DNA of 64,000 bases from Typha latifolia (GCA_019914945.1 CM034100.1:16875096-16939095); one strand, 5' to 3'; numbered from the stretch's first letter, positions 33,955 to 49,700 are shown. Made by a program: numbers and translations. The notes: generated from the sequence alone by a model not told the origin.

Positions 33955-36900
33955 TTACAGTCTAATGCTCTGCCTTATTTTAATCATACGCTTTAGTGCT
34001 GTCAGCCAGAAATTGCACTCATCCCAGTCGCTTGTTGTTAGCACCACCTGGCACAACAATATCACATTATCATAATGGAAGGCAAGAAAAGACTATAAAG
34101 ATTCGTTCCAAAAATTCTATTTGTAACCAAACTTGAAAGAACGTAAGAATATGCACATGTTTCTGCCATAAGTGCAAAATAACAGACGGCCTTGGAGTTT
34201 CAGTACTAAGAAGGTGGTCTCAGCATGAAATAACACATTATGTAATAGAGGCAGAGGAAAACTATAAATGAGGCCAACAACAAAATAAGGGGAAAAAAGG
34301 GGAAAGAGAAGAAAGAAAGTCATCCACATTGGCCAGTTGTAGACGCCCATTGTATTGGCCGTCACTTGTCAAAGCGATCTGCACTACATAGCAGCACAGT
34401 GTACGCATGTTGAAACCTTTTTCATACTGTCACACAAGTGATATACTTCTTCCGACTGCACTATAGGTGCTCAATATTTCTAAGACAATTCCAGAAACAG
34501 AATAAATTTACCTGGAGGTGCATTGCGGCAGCAAAATCTCCACCATCCAGTGCATGGCATAGCTGAATGAGCTTTGATGCAGCATTTGCAGATATGTCCC
34601 CAGTATTGAGTTTTGCAAACAAGGCCCCAATTTTCTTGGAATTATCCTCTATTTCGCGCTTTTGAGATAATTTTGCTTGCAGTCCTCCAAGAGCTTTTGA
34701 GGTCTCATCAAAGAGTCTGGTCAGTGTTGTGATAACAGGTCTCAGCTCAGCTGCAAGTACACAACCAAGGATTTTAACACTTGATATACTAAAGGAGCCA
34801 TCTATAGGAAAAGTATCCATGTAGTGTCGTATTGGGACAAGTGGCTACAAACAAGAAAAGAAACCACATCCTAAGAAGAATGTCCTATGGTGACAAAGTA
34901 GGTGTAATTCCTAGTTAGCAGACAAGATAAAAATTTTGCGCCCGGTAAACAACTGTGACAGATTACCAGACACATTTGAAATATCCACTGTTTGCACAGT
35001 AGGTGGGGGAGCTGGAGGAGCAGCAGCTGGTTGCACATGCGATGGTATAGTTGGACTAGAAGGCTGCACAGGATTCAAACCAGGCCTCTGAGCAAAACCT
35101 TGGTTGCTTCCTGGAACAAATCTAGAAACTGGGGTAGCTGAAACAGACTGAGGGAAGTTGTGAGCAGGAACTGTTCCCAGTTGAGGTGTACCAACACCAT
35201 GAGAGGAAGATACCACTGGTCCCGATTGATAAGAAGGATTTGCAATCCCCTAACATATAATGATAACTTCAAGTATGAACTTCATATAACAGATTGATCA
35301 CTTTACAATTTAGATATCCAACAATACATACCGGATAAAGCTGAGAACCCAGGGTGGGTTGCTGATATTGTTCTGCATTTTTAAGGCCAGGTAAGCTTGA
35401 AGGAATAAAGGTCTTCATAGCAGGTTGCGACGCAGCTGGTACAAAATTTTGCTGTTGAAAAAGAAAATCAACAATTCGGATATAGCGGCAAAACAAAGAC
35501 GAAAAACACAACATTTAAACAAACACAATTCAACCGAAGTTTTACCTGCAAACAGAAATCTTCCCTCAACCTTATATATGTTGAGAACATATCTGAGTTA
35601 AATATAATGAAGGTATATAGCAGTAATTTCGGGTAAGCTTCACAAAATTGTATTAATATTTTATATATATGAATGCTAAGGAAATAATGTATCAAGATCT
35701 AAAATGTTCCAGCAAGTGCTTCACCTTTAATGCCTACATTCATGCTATAGTACCCTGGTGAGTAAGAACACTAAAAGCTGTTTATGAAGACCTGCTTTAG
35801 CTTGGTCTGGATGGACGTAAATGACTATCATGAAATGTTGGACACTGTGTAATGCTTTACAGAAAGGTAGAGACATTTTTCAGAAAGAAAGAAGCAGCAC
35901 ATTCTAAGACAGATATCACAGTTAATTCAGTAGACTTCATTCTCTTCATGTTAAACACTTGGAGGAGACATTCACTGGCCACTCAGTTCAACCTTTCCCT
36001 CGGCAGAGCCGCAATTAGACCCCTACTGATGAGATTTAGTACATGGGTATTTTATACCTTGTTTCCATAAAATAATTGGTGATAATTACATTTTATTTTC
36101 GGATGTATTTTTTATTTAAAAATTAGATTTGTTTGCAAAGTGTCATATTTAATTAACTCCTAAAATCTAAGAGATTGGGTTGTTATTTTATTTCGAGATA
36201 AGTTTTATTAGGATTTGGTTGATCGTTAAGTTAAAAGAGTCCAATAATAATTATAGATTAGATTAGGAAAGATCCAGATAATTTCAAGTTGTGATTTGAT
36301 GTAACTTATCTCTTCATCTCTATATATAAAGGTGAAAAGGGGATTCTGCATGCCATGCCCTACCGACACGTCTGAATGCCATCCGACATGCACATGGAGC
36401 CCTCTTTTTTTAAAAAAAATATTTTCATCAATTATCATCAAATCAATTTTAGTTTATATGCACATTCGATATTCATATCATATCATAGGAGAATTATAAA
36501 ATTTTTATTTGTATAAAGACCATATGAGACATTACAACAAGCAATACAACCAGTGAATGAGTTTTAAAAAATATCGATAATATTTAGTGCAATATTCTCG
36601 TGTTATTCTTGTATCAGCAAATGAAGCCTTTGATCCTCATCGTCATGCTACAATGAACTAGATATTAGTTTTAATTATTGAACTATTATGAATTAATATT
36701 ATGCGTTTAACTATATTATAGAGTATTCAACCATATTATGAAGTATTTAATTATTAATATTACTTTTAATGACTGTACTCAATCATATTATGTGTTCAAT
36801 AATATTCATATATTTAACTATTATTTTATTTTTAATAAAAATATATATTTACAAAAATAATATAAAGATAAAAATACTTTAATACATATATTTAAATCAA

Positions 36901-39900
36901 AAACTAAAGATTAACATGCCAAAGACCCAAAAATATTTCTAAATATTTTTTAAAAATTATTAAAATATTATAAATATGTATCACTAACACGACCATCATT
37001 GCTTAAAAGCAAAAAAAAATTATAAAGGCACTTTTCTCCTTCGGGGTAGATCTAGGTATCTCTTGATCTTTTTTTCATATCAGTATGTTTTTTTCGTCCC
37101 TATGCCATATCAATTTGATATCAGAGCAAATTCAGATCTGGCAGATTCAATCATGAAAAGAAATCTAGTTGGCAAATATTAACATCGAATGCATAATGAT
37201 CTACATATCTTATGAAGAAAATTTCAAATATGTAGATTATGAAAATAATCTCGAGACGAGACTTGCACAGTAGAAGCAGATGACGAGAATTAGATTTTCT
37301 ATTATTTTTTATTTTCGGATGTATTCTTTATCTTAAAAGTATAGATTTGTTTTTAAAGTGTTATATTTGGTCAAAACTCCTGAAATCTAGGAAATTGAGT
37401 CATTATATTGTTTCTACATAAATTTTGTTGGGATTTGGTCGAATTTTAAGTTAAAACAATCCTAGTTTAGTTATAAATTAGATTAGGAAAGATTCGGATA
37501 ATTTTAAGTTTTGATTTGATGTAATCTCCCCATCTATATATATATAGAGGTGAAAGAGAAGAACTCATAAAAAATTAAAAATTATCATACTTGTAGAGGA
37601 TTTCACGTTTATCTATTTCTTTTTTCTCCTCTCTCCTCCCTCATCTCCTTTGTAGTGGATTCCACACTTTCTTCTTCTCCCTAATAGCCAAGTGGGTTGG
37701 TCTTCTTTCCCCCGCAACTAGGTGGGTTTGATCTTCCTTTCCCATGGCTTAATGAGTTATCTTTTATCTTTTCTATGATTCTATCTATCTAACCATGCTA
37801 GTGTGAAAAATGATATTTCGAGGTAGAAAAAGAGATCCACATAGGCTTTATCTTTTCTCCTTGAGGGTGAATTAGTACCTTCTTATCTTTTTCAGTCTTG
37901 GCATTTTATTTTATCCCTAGGCCAGATCAAGAATGCAATAGTGTAACCCTGGATTCATGTCCTTAGGACTGAATGGCATAGACATCTATAATTATGCGAT
38001 TGACTTCTCTAAAAATCTGCCATTGAGCTGTGGCATGTATGGATCATTGAACTGTACCAGTTTAAATAGTTATTTTTAGTTGTTCATGCACATGCCCTAA
38101 AATTTGTGTTCATCCCTAAATAAGTCTTGTGGGACTTGAGTGGCATATAATATATATTAACAATGTTTCTTTATTACCTTCCATGACATGCCACATATTC
38201 ACGGCAACTGAGATAACCATCAGCTTAGTACATGTAAGGTACATGCAGGAATGGAGCTTACCAAGGTGTCGCAATTTCATTATACTAGAAATCTAGTCCA
38301 GTAAAACAGTGCAATGGCAGCAAGAAAGTATTCTAATTACCAACTTGACATACTTGGGGTGTCTGTTGTGCCTGTGATGGCAGAAACATCTGGTTTGTCT
38401 GTGCAGGCTGGAAAGTTGCAGGGTTATTGTACTCTGGGAACTGTTGCTGGTGTGGTGCAGCTTGATACCCTCCATGGGAAGAACCAAATGAATGTTGGTA
38501 GGTTTCCCCATATGGATTAGCAGGAACATTCTGCTGCTGTTGGACATGTGTGTTACCCTAATTAGAAAATGTGGCAGGATGAATACAGAAATATGAGACT
38601 TACATTAAAATAGAAACAATAAAATTATCTGAGATTTGGAATTTAGAAACAAACACCTGATAAGAATGCTGCGAGTTCTCAACAACACCATAAAAAGATC
38701 CAGGTTCCATTGTGCTGCTTTCATAAGGCAGATTTCTGGGTGCATCTTTCTCTGCAAAATATGAACAACCCAACTAAGATGCTATATCATGTAGAAGTGA
38801 CATGAACATGAAAATTTTGGAAGGGCCTCACCACCTAACTTAAATATTTGATGAATCAAAATATGAACATGCAACTTGCATGCTGAGCATTCATGCAAAA
38901 AAATTATTTTAGATTCTTTTCAACTCAGGCAAGCTATGCCAAGAACCGGCTGCATCTCAATATAAAAATGGCTAAGACCCAAGAGTGGGATAGAGATAAT
39001 AATGCACACATTACGACTTTATGATGCCTCTATAAGATGGCTGCATATTACGCATCTTTATATGATTTACTATTGAAAAGGAGAAAAGCCTTATAATATG
39101 CTCATGATAATACAATTACATATATATACATATCTATGTATATAGATGGATAGATATTGAGGTATGCTATATTTGTTCCATGCATATATATGTACAAGAT
39201 GGATAGATATTGAGGTATGCTATACTTGTTACGCGCATAAGCCCTTAGATGTCCAGTTGCTGCTACATCATAAAATCTTTTTCAATGTTTTAGCCAAACA
39301 TAACACAAAACCAGTTCAAGTTTTTAACAGCCAGTAACAAGAATTTGAATTTCTCCTACAAGGATAGGAAAGAATAACTGCATCAGCAGCTGGGTACTAT
39401 TTCATCAAGCAAGCAGTAATGATGAAATTGCTCTGCATTTTACAAGTTATATGACATCCCAAGCAACTTTGCAGGCAAGAGATAGGAACTACATCACTGC
39501 AGGGATTGACTACCGTAGTTAGACATGAGGAATATAAGTTCTCTTACCATAGTGTCATGATCTATGAATAGGTTCCTCAAGAAATAGGTTATGCAAGAAG
39601 CTAGGTGCACACATAACCTACTCATACGTGGAAGCCATAAATTTTGGGCTAATAGAAGAGCAAAAGGGGCACTTAATTAAAACTCAGCAAAGGATACACG
39701 GCCCGAGCCACAATCTGCCTCTTTTCTTGATGACATGGGAATGTACAAGTAAAAAACCTTTAAAAAGATTATTCCAAAGAAAGATGACACGAAAGAATCA
39801 TGCTTAAATGAAAGAAGGATGAGAGAATTTTAAGAGACTTATAATAGAATGCTAACCTATTTTATGAACAAGCAGCAAAACGAGAGCACGTAAAAAAGAA

Positions 39901-42900
39901 GGTAAGAAAAAATTGAAACATACTTTACTATATTATAGAGAACCTTCAATTCCCGCATATTTACATTTTAAATTTTACCAAAACAAAGGTAGAATTTAAA
40001 ATTCCTATCATAATAAATAGTACAACCATTAATTTATACAAATTATCACATGACAATTAAGGTCGCCAATTGACTATTGAGAAATATTTGATAGAAACAA
40101 ATCATCTGGTGCATAAATAAAGCTTTCTAAAATTCATGCACAACTTAGTCAACATAAATAAAGTTATAATTCATTTGAGACGATATGAATATATCATATA
40201 TGCTGTCCTTTTCCCAGTCTTACCAACTTCAGCAGAGGAAGCAATTCGATCTCTCAAGATTGCTAGCTCATGCGAAGATTCTTCTGACTCCAAGAGCTTT
40301 AAGTACTCCATTGCAGTTGTAAGGAGTCCTTGACTAGCTAGCAGTTCAGCATAGTTTTCCACAAGCTTAGATAAGGAAGTGTTAAACTTCCTATGTCCAG
40401 TTGCAAAGGCAAGAACTATAGTTTTTTCCATTAGATCCTTCATTATAATAAAAAAATTGTCAATTAGCTGGCTGTGTTGATACATGCAACACTTGAAATT
40501 ATGGTACTAAAAGATCACCTGGAAAAGGTCAATGTAAGACCTTCCTTCGCTTTCATTTTTCAAGCCACAAGACCAAATTTCCACAGTTTTGTTTATATTT
40601 CCAGCACAAATATAACAGAGAGTTGCAGCAAGTGTGTTTCCTACTGTCATGAGCCTAGAAGCAAGAGTGTCGCACAGGATAGTCCATTCATCCTTCTGTG
40701 CAAACTGTCAGGCAATAACAGTTGACCAGTTATTCCTTAAATATCAGAGTAACATGGAGCAAACCAAATATTAAAATAAACAGGATGAAATAAAAATTAC
40801 ATGGGACACATATATATCTAGCATCTGCCAGAGTAAACACCTCTCAGAGATATCATCATAATAAATAACTGTATATAATTTAAGATTGTCAAAAAATCGT
40901 TCTGCATCTTGTCTGAGTAAACCTCCACAGGGTCACAAGTATGGCCGTCATCTGTGGTGTGCTTCAAATAGTCAAAATATCTTCTCAATAGTGAACCCAT
41001 TGACAGCTTGTTTTCAGTAACAAAGATACTCAAACAAACTCTTGCTGTGTAGCTTATTTTTACATACTTGCCAGTTCCAAGCCACGATAAAGGAGTAAAA
41101 CTCTTAAATCCTACTAGATAGCTTGAAAGCCAACATAAAACTCTTAAATCCTGTCTCAAAGACTAAGAAATGGCTCTGCAAGAACCAGAAAAATAAGCTG
41201 GATGGTTGCACTACTTGTCTGTTGCGCAGTCATGCTGCCCCATGTCAACCATATGCCACCCCATACAAACTTGGGTCACTCCATGCTCAAATGGCAAAAA
41301 TTACCAGGCAATTATATGCTGCCCTATGCCAACCGTGTCAATCAGCACATACTCTCTTAACCGTCAGGCAAATCGAATTTCACATTGTAAACAGTAGAAG
41401 ACTTAGAATGCCAGGTTGAAACAGCTTTGAACATGCATTCAAAATTGAAAAATCAACACAATACAAGAAGAAGACTTAGGATAGATGAAGATGCATTCCA
41501 CTTTATGGCCTCCATGAAATAGGTTCCAAGAAACTCAAATAGTGGAAGATGCTACAAAGAACATTAGACGATGTCTTTTTCTATTTCTAGCTAAAAGTGA
41601 AAGTGAGAAGCTTACAGTGCAAAGAAGAGCGAGTGTTTCTTTCCATGAGTCCAATGGCCTGGTACCAACAAGGGCCATGAGATCATTGCTCACCATTGCA
41701 GACACAATCTGAGTTTCAAAAGAATTCACAACACAAGTTATTCAGGATAATTGAGCAAACTGAAAAATGAAAAGCACAGAGAGTTCAAATTACTATTAAT
41801 TCATGTACATGTATAATAAAATAAATGAAACATAAAGAAACAAACCTTAAGATAAGGTGAGATACTGTTCTTAAGATACTGATTGCGGGTGCTTTCCCAC
41901 AATGAGGGGCCACCCATGTGTGCAATTAGCAGAGCATCAGCCATTCTATTTGCCGCAATGCATTGCAGAACTGCTTGCTTATAGTCTCCAATAGCCAATG
42001 CATGTTGAATATTGTTGTCAATTAAAGGATCAGAGGTGACCAGTTTTTCCTTATATTCTTCCTCTATTTGTTTCCCATTAATTGAGCTGTCATCACCACG
42101 GAGTAAGCTATCATCAGAAGGTTGAGGATTGTTAAAGAACTCGTCGCCATTGTCAACAGGGAATTCACTATCTAGACCTCCAGATAGTGCGCTGTTGTCA
42201 AAATTAAGAGCCTCCGTTAACTTTTCCCCAAGATCATCAGGTGCATACTCAGTTACTTCACTAGGCACATTAAAACCAAGATGAGCCAGTAACTGTGTCC
42301 TTGCTGTTCCCTCTTCCTCAAACATAACCTTCAAGAAGCCCCAAGTTTCTCTGTCGTCTTCAGATCTGTTCAAAAAGTAAAAATCCAAAAAAGTGAAATG
42401 GGAATTTAAAACACTATATACCAATTATCATATGCTCCTACAGAGGTTCCATACAAAGAATCTTGTGACTTCTTATCACACAACGCTCGAAGAGAACTTT
42501 TCTCCCCATTTTGTATTGCAGCTTCAAATTCACTCGAACGGTTTACCAAATTATGTTCAGTTACAAGATTATGCACATAAACCTGAAAAGAGGGTAATTA
42601 GATAACATGGCAAAGCACAAAAGAGGAGGCAATGGTGAAACAAAGTTTTACCTCGGAAGCACAAGATTGAGCGCCTTGTGCTGATGAACTTAAATGGAAT
42701 GAAACAAACTTGCCTCCAAAACCAAAAGACGCACCCGTCGAACATTTCAACCATTTTGGAGCTCTCAAACGTGCTGAAGAATTCAAGCCAGTTAGGTGAT
42801 AACACAAAAAATAGACTATTATCATGGTGCATAGGGGCCTACCTAAAAATAAATGGAAGCATGGAAGTGCACCAATATGAAGAAGAGAAGTACCAAATGT

Positions 42901-43650
42901 CATAAGAATTAAGAAGTAGCTTATTGCATTCCTGGATTTATATCAATGACCAATTTGTTTCACTTGATTAACAGAAAAGCTCTAACCTTACTGTTCAAGT
43001 TGTATTAACTACATGGAAATCAATGGTTTGAAAATCAGGACTAAAATAGCTTATGTGGAGCGCAAGAGTGGAAATAGACAAGGGCATACTAAGCTAAGGC
43101 AGGAATGCAGTAATTGGGCACTGTTAACAACTTTAAGTTTGTAGGAAAGGAATTATTGCAGTCAACCAGGTTTGCAATCTCATGTGGAGCAGAAAAGGTG
43201 AAACACTTGGAAATCTCAGGATGAAATAACTCTATAAGAAATGATATGCTGGCAAGTATGCTTAGTAAACCAAAAACGGCATTGGAAACAATCGCTCAAA
43301 TATCTGATATTATAGAAAGGTGATAGTGAAGTCGGTTAACTAGGGATGACAATGAAGTCACCCTTGAAACATGTGATCCTAAACTTTGTGCAATGAGGTC
43401 AATAAACAGGAATAGGTTCCTTATAATATGTACTTATGTAGTAATTAAAAGGAAAAATAGTTTTGGACTCGCATAAGGTGTAACAATATTACTCAAGCAT
43501 TAGAAGTATGGATGGCCGTGCCAGCGGCGTACCAGCACGTGGCACGAGGGGTGCCGCACGGCACCCCTCCTAATAGTTTCGCCATCGATCTCGTCGTCGC
43601 TGCTGGCCATCGCCCGAGCTTGCGTCGAATGCCCTAGCCCGAGGGAGGGG

Positions 43651-43709
<59 letters not shown>

Positions 43710-46700
43710 TTTATCGTTTTAAACTTAAGTTGCAGATCTGGATCTCTTAAGTCTCTCTCTCTCGATCTCGATCTCGATCTCTTTCTTCCCCTCCCTCAGG
43801 CTAGGGCACCCAACACGAACTCGGGCGATGGCGAGCGGCGACGGCAACGGTGTTACATTTTTCTCTCCTTTTCTTATGGCACGTGCCGTGCATTGCCATG
43901 CCGGTCGGCGGTTGGCACGGGCCGTACTTGTGGCACGACCATCGTTGATTGGAAGTAAAGCTAAAAAGCACATTTGTTATGATTATGCATGGAATATAAA
44001 TTCCCATTTTGTTTGCATTGTTGTTAACTAAGTCATAAGAAACACATCATGTACAAGACTTCTAAAAGATTATATGTTTAGATGAACCACTACTTAATTA
44101 AGAGAGCTTAAGAACGGCGAAAAAATATGTCAGGTATCTGTCATATATAAAATCACTACTAAAAAACTCACAACTAATTAGACCTAAATTCTATGGTTCA
44201 AAAGATAAGAAACAGATGGATCCAATAATGGAAATAACTGAAACAATTATGGCAAGAGATATGCTAACAGAAAATGAAACAATAAAAAACACTCGCTCCT
44301 CTAGCCTCCCACATATTTAAGAGTGAGGGCATGAACTCTAAGTAATGTAGTATCTATGAAGGAGAAACATTTACAAATAAAAACAAACAATGTTTGTCAG
44401 ATCATGTTATACATGTAAAAATTGAACTATATAAAGGCATATAGCTATATAGGTAAAGCATATCTAAGCTAATCCTAGATGCACTGTAGCCAGGTCATTC
44501 AGAAATCAGAACAATGCCAAAAATTTCTTATAGGCAGGATGCTTGTTTTGAAGTAAAAACAACCAAATACAATTAGGCATACTATCTACCTGGAGTACCA
44601 AAGCCCTCTCCAGCTGTATACTGGCTGCAAGCCTGAAAAGGAAAGTCAAATGGAGAATTGTAATAACAAAAACTTCCAAGAGAGCACATAACATGAGAAG
44701 AAATGTAGATGAGAAAATTAGGTATACTTTTGAATGCAGAACTAGAATCCAAGTGTTTATGAGAAAGAAAAAAAAACTCTCAGCTGGTTGTTTAAAATCA
44801 GTAGATAAACAGAAACAAATAGTTCAGAACCCCATGTGGACTAACCAGGTTCGTGGTTTAGTAAATTGTGCTAATTAAACTAAGAGTCAATATCACAATA
44901 TGAAAGTTCGCAACAAGTACATCATGAGCCAAGTATTACTAAATAGTCTAAATCTCCAACTACAGTATCACAAGCTTGAGCACAATTTGTCATAACTAGC
45001 TATCAGCAAGTAACTCCATGTTGTTCACTAAACAGTGAACATAGTTCCAAGCATCGAGGCTTATCCCATTGACAGGACCAGCTTTGTATCTCAAGATATG
45101 GTGCTCATTGGTTCAGAATTCTCTAATGGCTATAATACATAAGTTAAACAATTTTAATTAACTGACAGAACCAAATTTAAAAAATTTTAAAAAAATGCCC
45201 ATATAGTCAGTCACACAATTGCATCAAATTCAAAACACTGACGGGAATAGAATATCTCAGTTCTAAGATGAATAATTTTCATAATAGCTTAACAAGTAAT
45301 TCCTGAGATTCTGCAGTATTGAACCAGTATCCAATAGAATAGAATACATGCAAGGACTAACTGCCAGTTTGACCCTATAACTCTCTTCATTTTACCTACT
45401 TTCTGCCATCATGTTGTGAAAAATGGCAAGACAACTGAAAGTTGAACATGTCTAAATTCTCAATAGTCAGTCAATAGGGTGCTATTGAACAATCTTGGTC
45501 TCCTCGAGAATGACAAGAATGAAAGGAAGATATGAGGTAGATTTACCTCAATATTATAAATCCCAATCTTGACATCAAATGAAGATGTTGCAATAACCCC
45601 TGGAATCTTTGGGTACCAGTGAATATCAAAATTCCAATTGGTGCTTGCTGGCAGCTCACTAACTATCTGCATAACATAATGGAGAAAACAGACAGCTTCG
45701 CCATCAGCGCGAAGCAAATGGTAACTTCAGCATTCACATAATATCTACTAAAGAAATACAACACTCATTGCTGCCTCCATACCTCCCCATTTAGTGTATC
45801 CCAGCAAATAGTTCTGTTGTCTTTGGCACACGTAAGCAAAAACGAGCTATCATAAGGGCACCATGACATAGCAATCACACCTGGTTAAGACAAGGAATTC
45901 CAAAAAATTACATCTTTTTGAACATTTCATGGCTGCATAGGATAGAAAAAGGCTAAAGGACGAAAAAGAAATGAACAGCAAAGAGCCTACATTGAAAATA
46001 AAGAAAAGTAGCAACTTCCAAATTGAATGAGAAACAGCAGCACTTTGAAAATGAGATAATGCCAATTCCAAACAGATAAAGTGATACAAAAGAAAAGGAG
46101 TTATTCATACAGACAAACTAGAAGCAGCTTCAATGGAATTAATTGAAAGCCAAAGAGGTAATGTAAGGTAAGAAACGAAGAAGCACACAAACAATAGAAG
46201 AGTCACAGAAAACATCATTTATCAAGTATGTCGCACATGAATGACAAATTAGACCTGCATGGATTTAGATATTAAGGAGCAAAGGTCCTTGCCAACCAAC
46301 CATATTGTACCTGCAAGGTGTTGGCACAATAGAGAAGCACAACCTGGTGGTACAACATGCATGTGAGGACATGCTGCATACTGCATGTGGGCACGGTAAT
46401 GTTAAGCTCACCCAAATGTGACAAAATATTTAAGCACTATATAAACTGAAGGAACATAGTATGGGAAACACAACATTTTCATTGTGCAAACTCTCTTGCA
46501 AATTTGAAATGGATCGAAGAGAAGAAACCCTAATTGACTGGCGTCATGCTATGAACTTATGATTCACATCATAAGTAGAATTGTAAATATCTTGCCTAAG
46601 AAGGTATAGTGCCTAAATCTTGGTAGCCTTTTGGAAAATCCTATTTACTCCTGAAGAGTCGTGAAAGGTCACATGCTTCTTAGTTTAAGCAGCAAGTTTC

Positions 46701-49700
46701 ATAACTTCTTCCCGCCTGCCCCTTCATAACTCCCATATTTGTTAGTTAGGTTTACTATCACTCTGTACGAACCACCCTAACTACTGAATAGAATATTTAC
46801 TTGTTCTCTCTTATATACTAATCAAATCATCCATCTCAACACTCAACTTTTATGATGTTACCACATTATGATCCTCCTATAAAACCTCCCTTTAGCTTAA
46901 GAGGATATGAAAATCACAGACACTAGAGACAATTCTTTTGAAAAGATTAATCTGGAGTTCTGGACGCAAAGCCTGAATAAATGTTCCCATATCCCGGTGC
47001 AATCATTTGTAGAATCTCAATCACAAGCAACTCTTTAACCAACTCTAATCACACCATCAAACAACAACAGCATTTTTGTCATGCTTTATTTATTTGACGG
47101 CCAGCTCCAAAATTTTATTCACAATACAGAAGTTTGAACAGAAATATGGGGGGAAAGTGTGGAGTCACATGTTGCCCAAACTTAGAAATGAAGAAAATAA
47201 TATGAATTGCAAACAATATTGCACCTCACAAATGGGAAAAAAAAATGTTAATGGATACGATCATAATTGTACTTGTATAATAATCTAGCATCATATACAT
47301 TAAAGGCAAGAAAAACGAGCAAAGAAATTGTCAAGGAGCTATCACAAATAACACAGATTGGAAACTGACCTTTTGTATGCCCCACGAACTCTCTTAATGG
47401 AGATATTGTTTTCCTCACATCCCAAACCTGCGCAAAGTGATAAAACAGCCCAAGTAACAAAGGAGGCTAAGTCAAAAGATTATAACTTTTCAATGTTCTT
47501 ATATAGGAAAAAAATGTTTAGATTTATCCCTATCTAAAACTGTCAATTAATCCTCTCAAAAGCATGATATCCATAGAGAAGATAAAATTAAAATTGAATT
47601 GTTTAAGATAAACAAAAACAGCTACTTAACAAATTTGCTAGCTCAATTTTGTCTAACATGTTACAATCTAACCAAAAGGAAACTGAAATAAAACTTATTA
47701 TAGCTTTGTCAGAAATAAAATATGAAAATCTTGTTTATTTAAGCATTACTCTAAGAGAAGGTGAATTATCATCATCAGATGCAATTATTAGTTGCGTAGA
47801 AATATCAGGATTCCATTGCAGAACAGAGCATCTCCTTCTATCTGAAAAGCTGCAGGAGATCAACAAAAATTGATATTAGACATGGAAATTTAGCACTTAC
47901 GAAAATGATAGAGATAAACGAAAATGATCTGAATAATGAGCAAAGTACTTGCCTTGTCACAGGCTTCTGCTGTCTTAAATCCCAAACAACTGAAAGAGAC
48001 AGAATTGAAGGAAGAAACCAACATGACTTACTTCTGACGTAAAAATGAAGATCCACAATGATAAAAAGGATAGAAAGGGAAAAAGGACAGCATCTCTTAC
48101 CTGTCATCCCATTGTAAGAGGTGGATGCTAGTATGTGTTGGAACTTGGGATTCCACGACACATATGAGACCTCAGTTTGAGCACCAGAACCAACACTCTA
48201 TATAAATATCACAAAATGAGTCAGAATACAATAAAAAAAAATTACACTAACATGCGAGAATATGTAATTGTTGTTTGAAATCAAAAGAATAACTATGTGT
48301 CAAAAGGCCAGAAAATCAAATCATGCAGAAAAAAGAGAATCAAAAGTCTTCTATATAGCAATCTTCTATACAGTAATCCTAACCCTAAAAGACCTCTTTT
48401 TTATGAAGCAAAAGGTAATTTGCCAGAAAATAAATAAAAATTCTAGCTTGAGAAGTTAAATGCATAATGGACAACTTAAATGAGTAGCATTTAATTTAGT
48501 GCAAAAATTATAGAGATCTCTAGCAAGTAATATAGGCTTCTCAGTGCCCAAAGTTCCAGCTGATGCAGACAGTGAAGAGGGGAAGATGTAAGCATATGGA
48601 GATCTCTGCCAATATGGACACATAATTGACCATACGAGGACTTAAGTTCTTCTAACCTGCTCCAAATTAATGAGAACGTTGCTCGCAACAGGATCCACTA
48701 TTATGTTTTGCTTGGTATGGTGGTTGTTATCCAGTATCATGACAAATAACTCGCAGAACATGAAGTTCAATAGAGCAAGTGAAACAAAGGAAAGGCAAAC
48801 TCATGTATTGAATAAATAATCTGGAGATGTGATTGGCACTCTTTTCTCTTTTTCTTTTGAAAGGAAGGACATTGACCCTGTTTCTATTGAAACATGTGAT
48901 GGGCACTCTGTATCAAAGATTTCCTTCAATGTTCGATAAGATTGTTGCCATCCTCAAATGTCTATTGAAAGAAGGGCAAACAAAATTGATGCAAATTGAA
49001 GATCCTACCATCCTAATTAAGTTGCAACAATGAAGGACATAACAAATTAAAGAAGCACAAGATTGGAGGATGATCAATAGCTTACAGAGTCCAAATATTA
49101 ACGAGAGTTGGCAAAGTGTGAAAAATTATTTGGTACTTTACTAACAAAGTATATGAAAAGTCGTCTGATGCAATAGTTGAGCAATACGACACTTACATGA
49201 TGGTTCAATTTCCAAGACTGAATGAAGCAAATTAATGGCCTATATCATCAACTCAGAACAGTTGCAATGATGCGACTGAGGATGTCTTCAAGAGCTAGCC
49301 TACACATACCTTGAGGGAAGGGAAGAGATTAGGCTCTGTAGGATTTGCCAGATCCCAGATGCAAAGCTCCCCTTCATCAGCCCCAGAAGCAAGCAAGTTT
49401 GGTGAAAGAGCACTGAATTCCAGGCCAAGAACCTGTAATATATTTGCATGAAATATATATATCCGAAAGATGTAAACAATAAGATTCCTCATAAAATGAA
49501 CTCCGAGAAAATGACTGTCAGAATTACTTGTCCCGTGTGCTTCTCAAGACGCGCAACTAAAGCACCATCCTGATCCTCCGAACTGCAATGCAAATATTCA
49601 AGAAAAGACGCTAAATTAATCCTTTACGTCTATAACACTGTAGCAATAAAAAAATAAGCTAAGAAACAGATTCTATCATACTGGGACAACTCAAAATTCA

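Noticed and set aside
36226..36441. 71-codon minus-strand frame in SEC31 intron 18
   Set aside because: Lies in the LTR-like repeat, is AT-rich, and has no homology signal.
42421..42454. Longer SEC31 exon 12 reading into [12 protein letters not shown]
   Set aside because: Donors further on either leave the wrong phase or create a stop with exon 13; TTT-GTATGG at 42455 keeps the frame and the family sequence.
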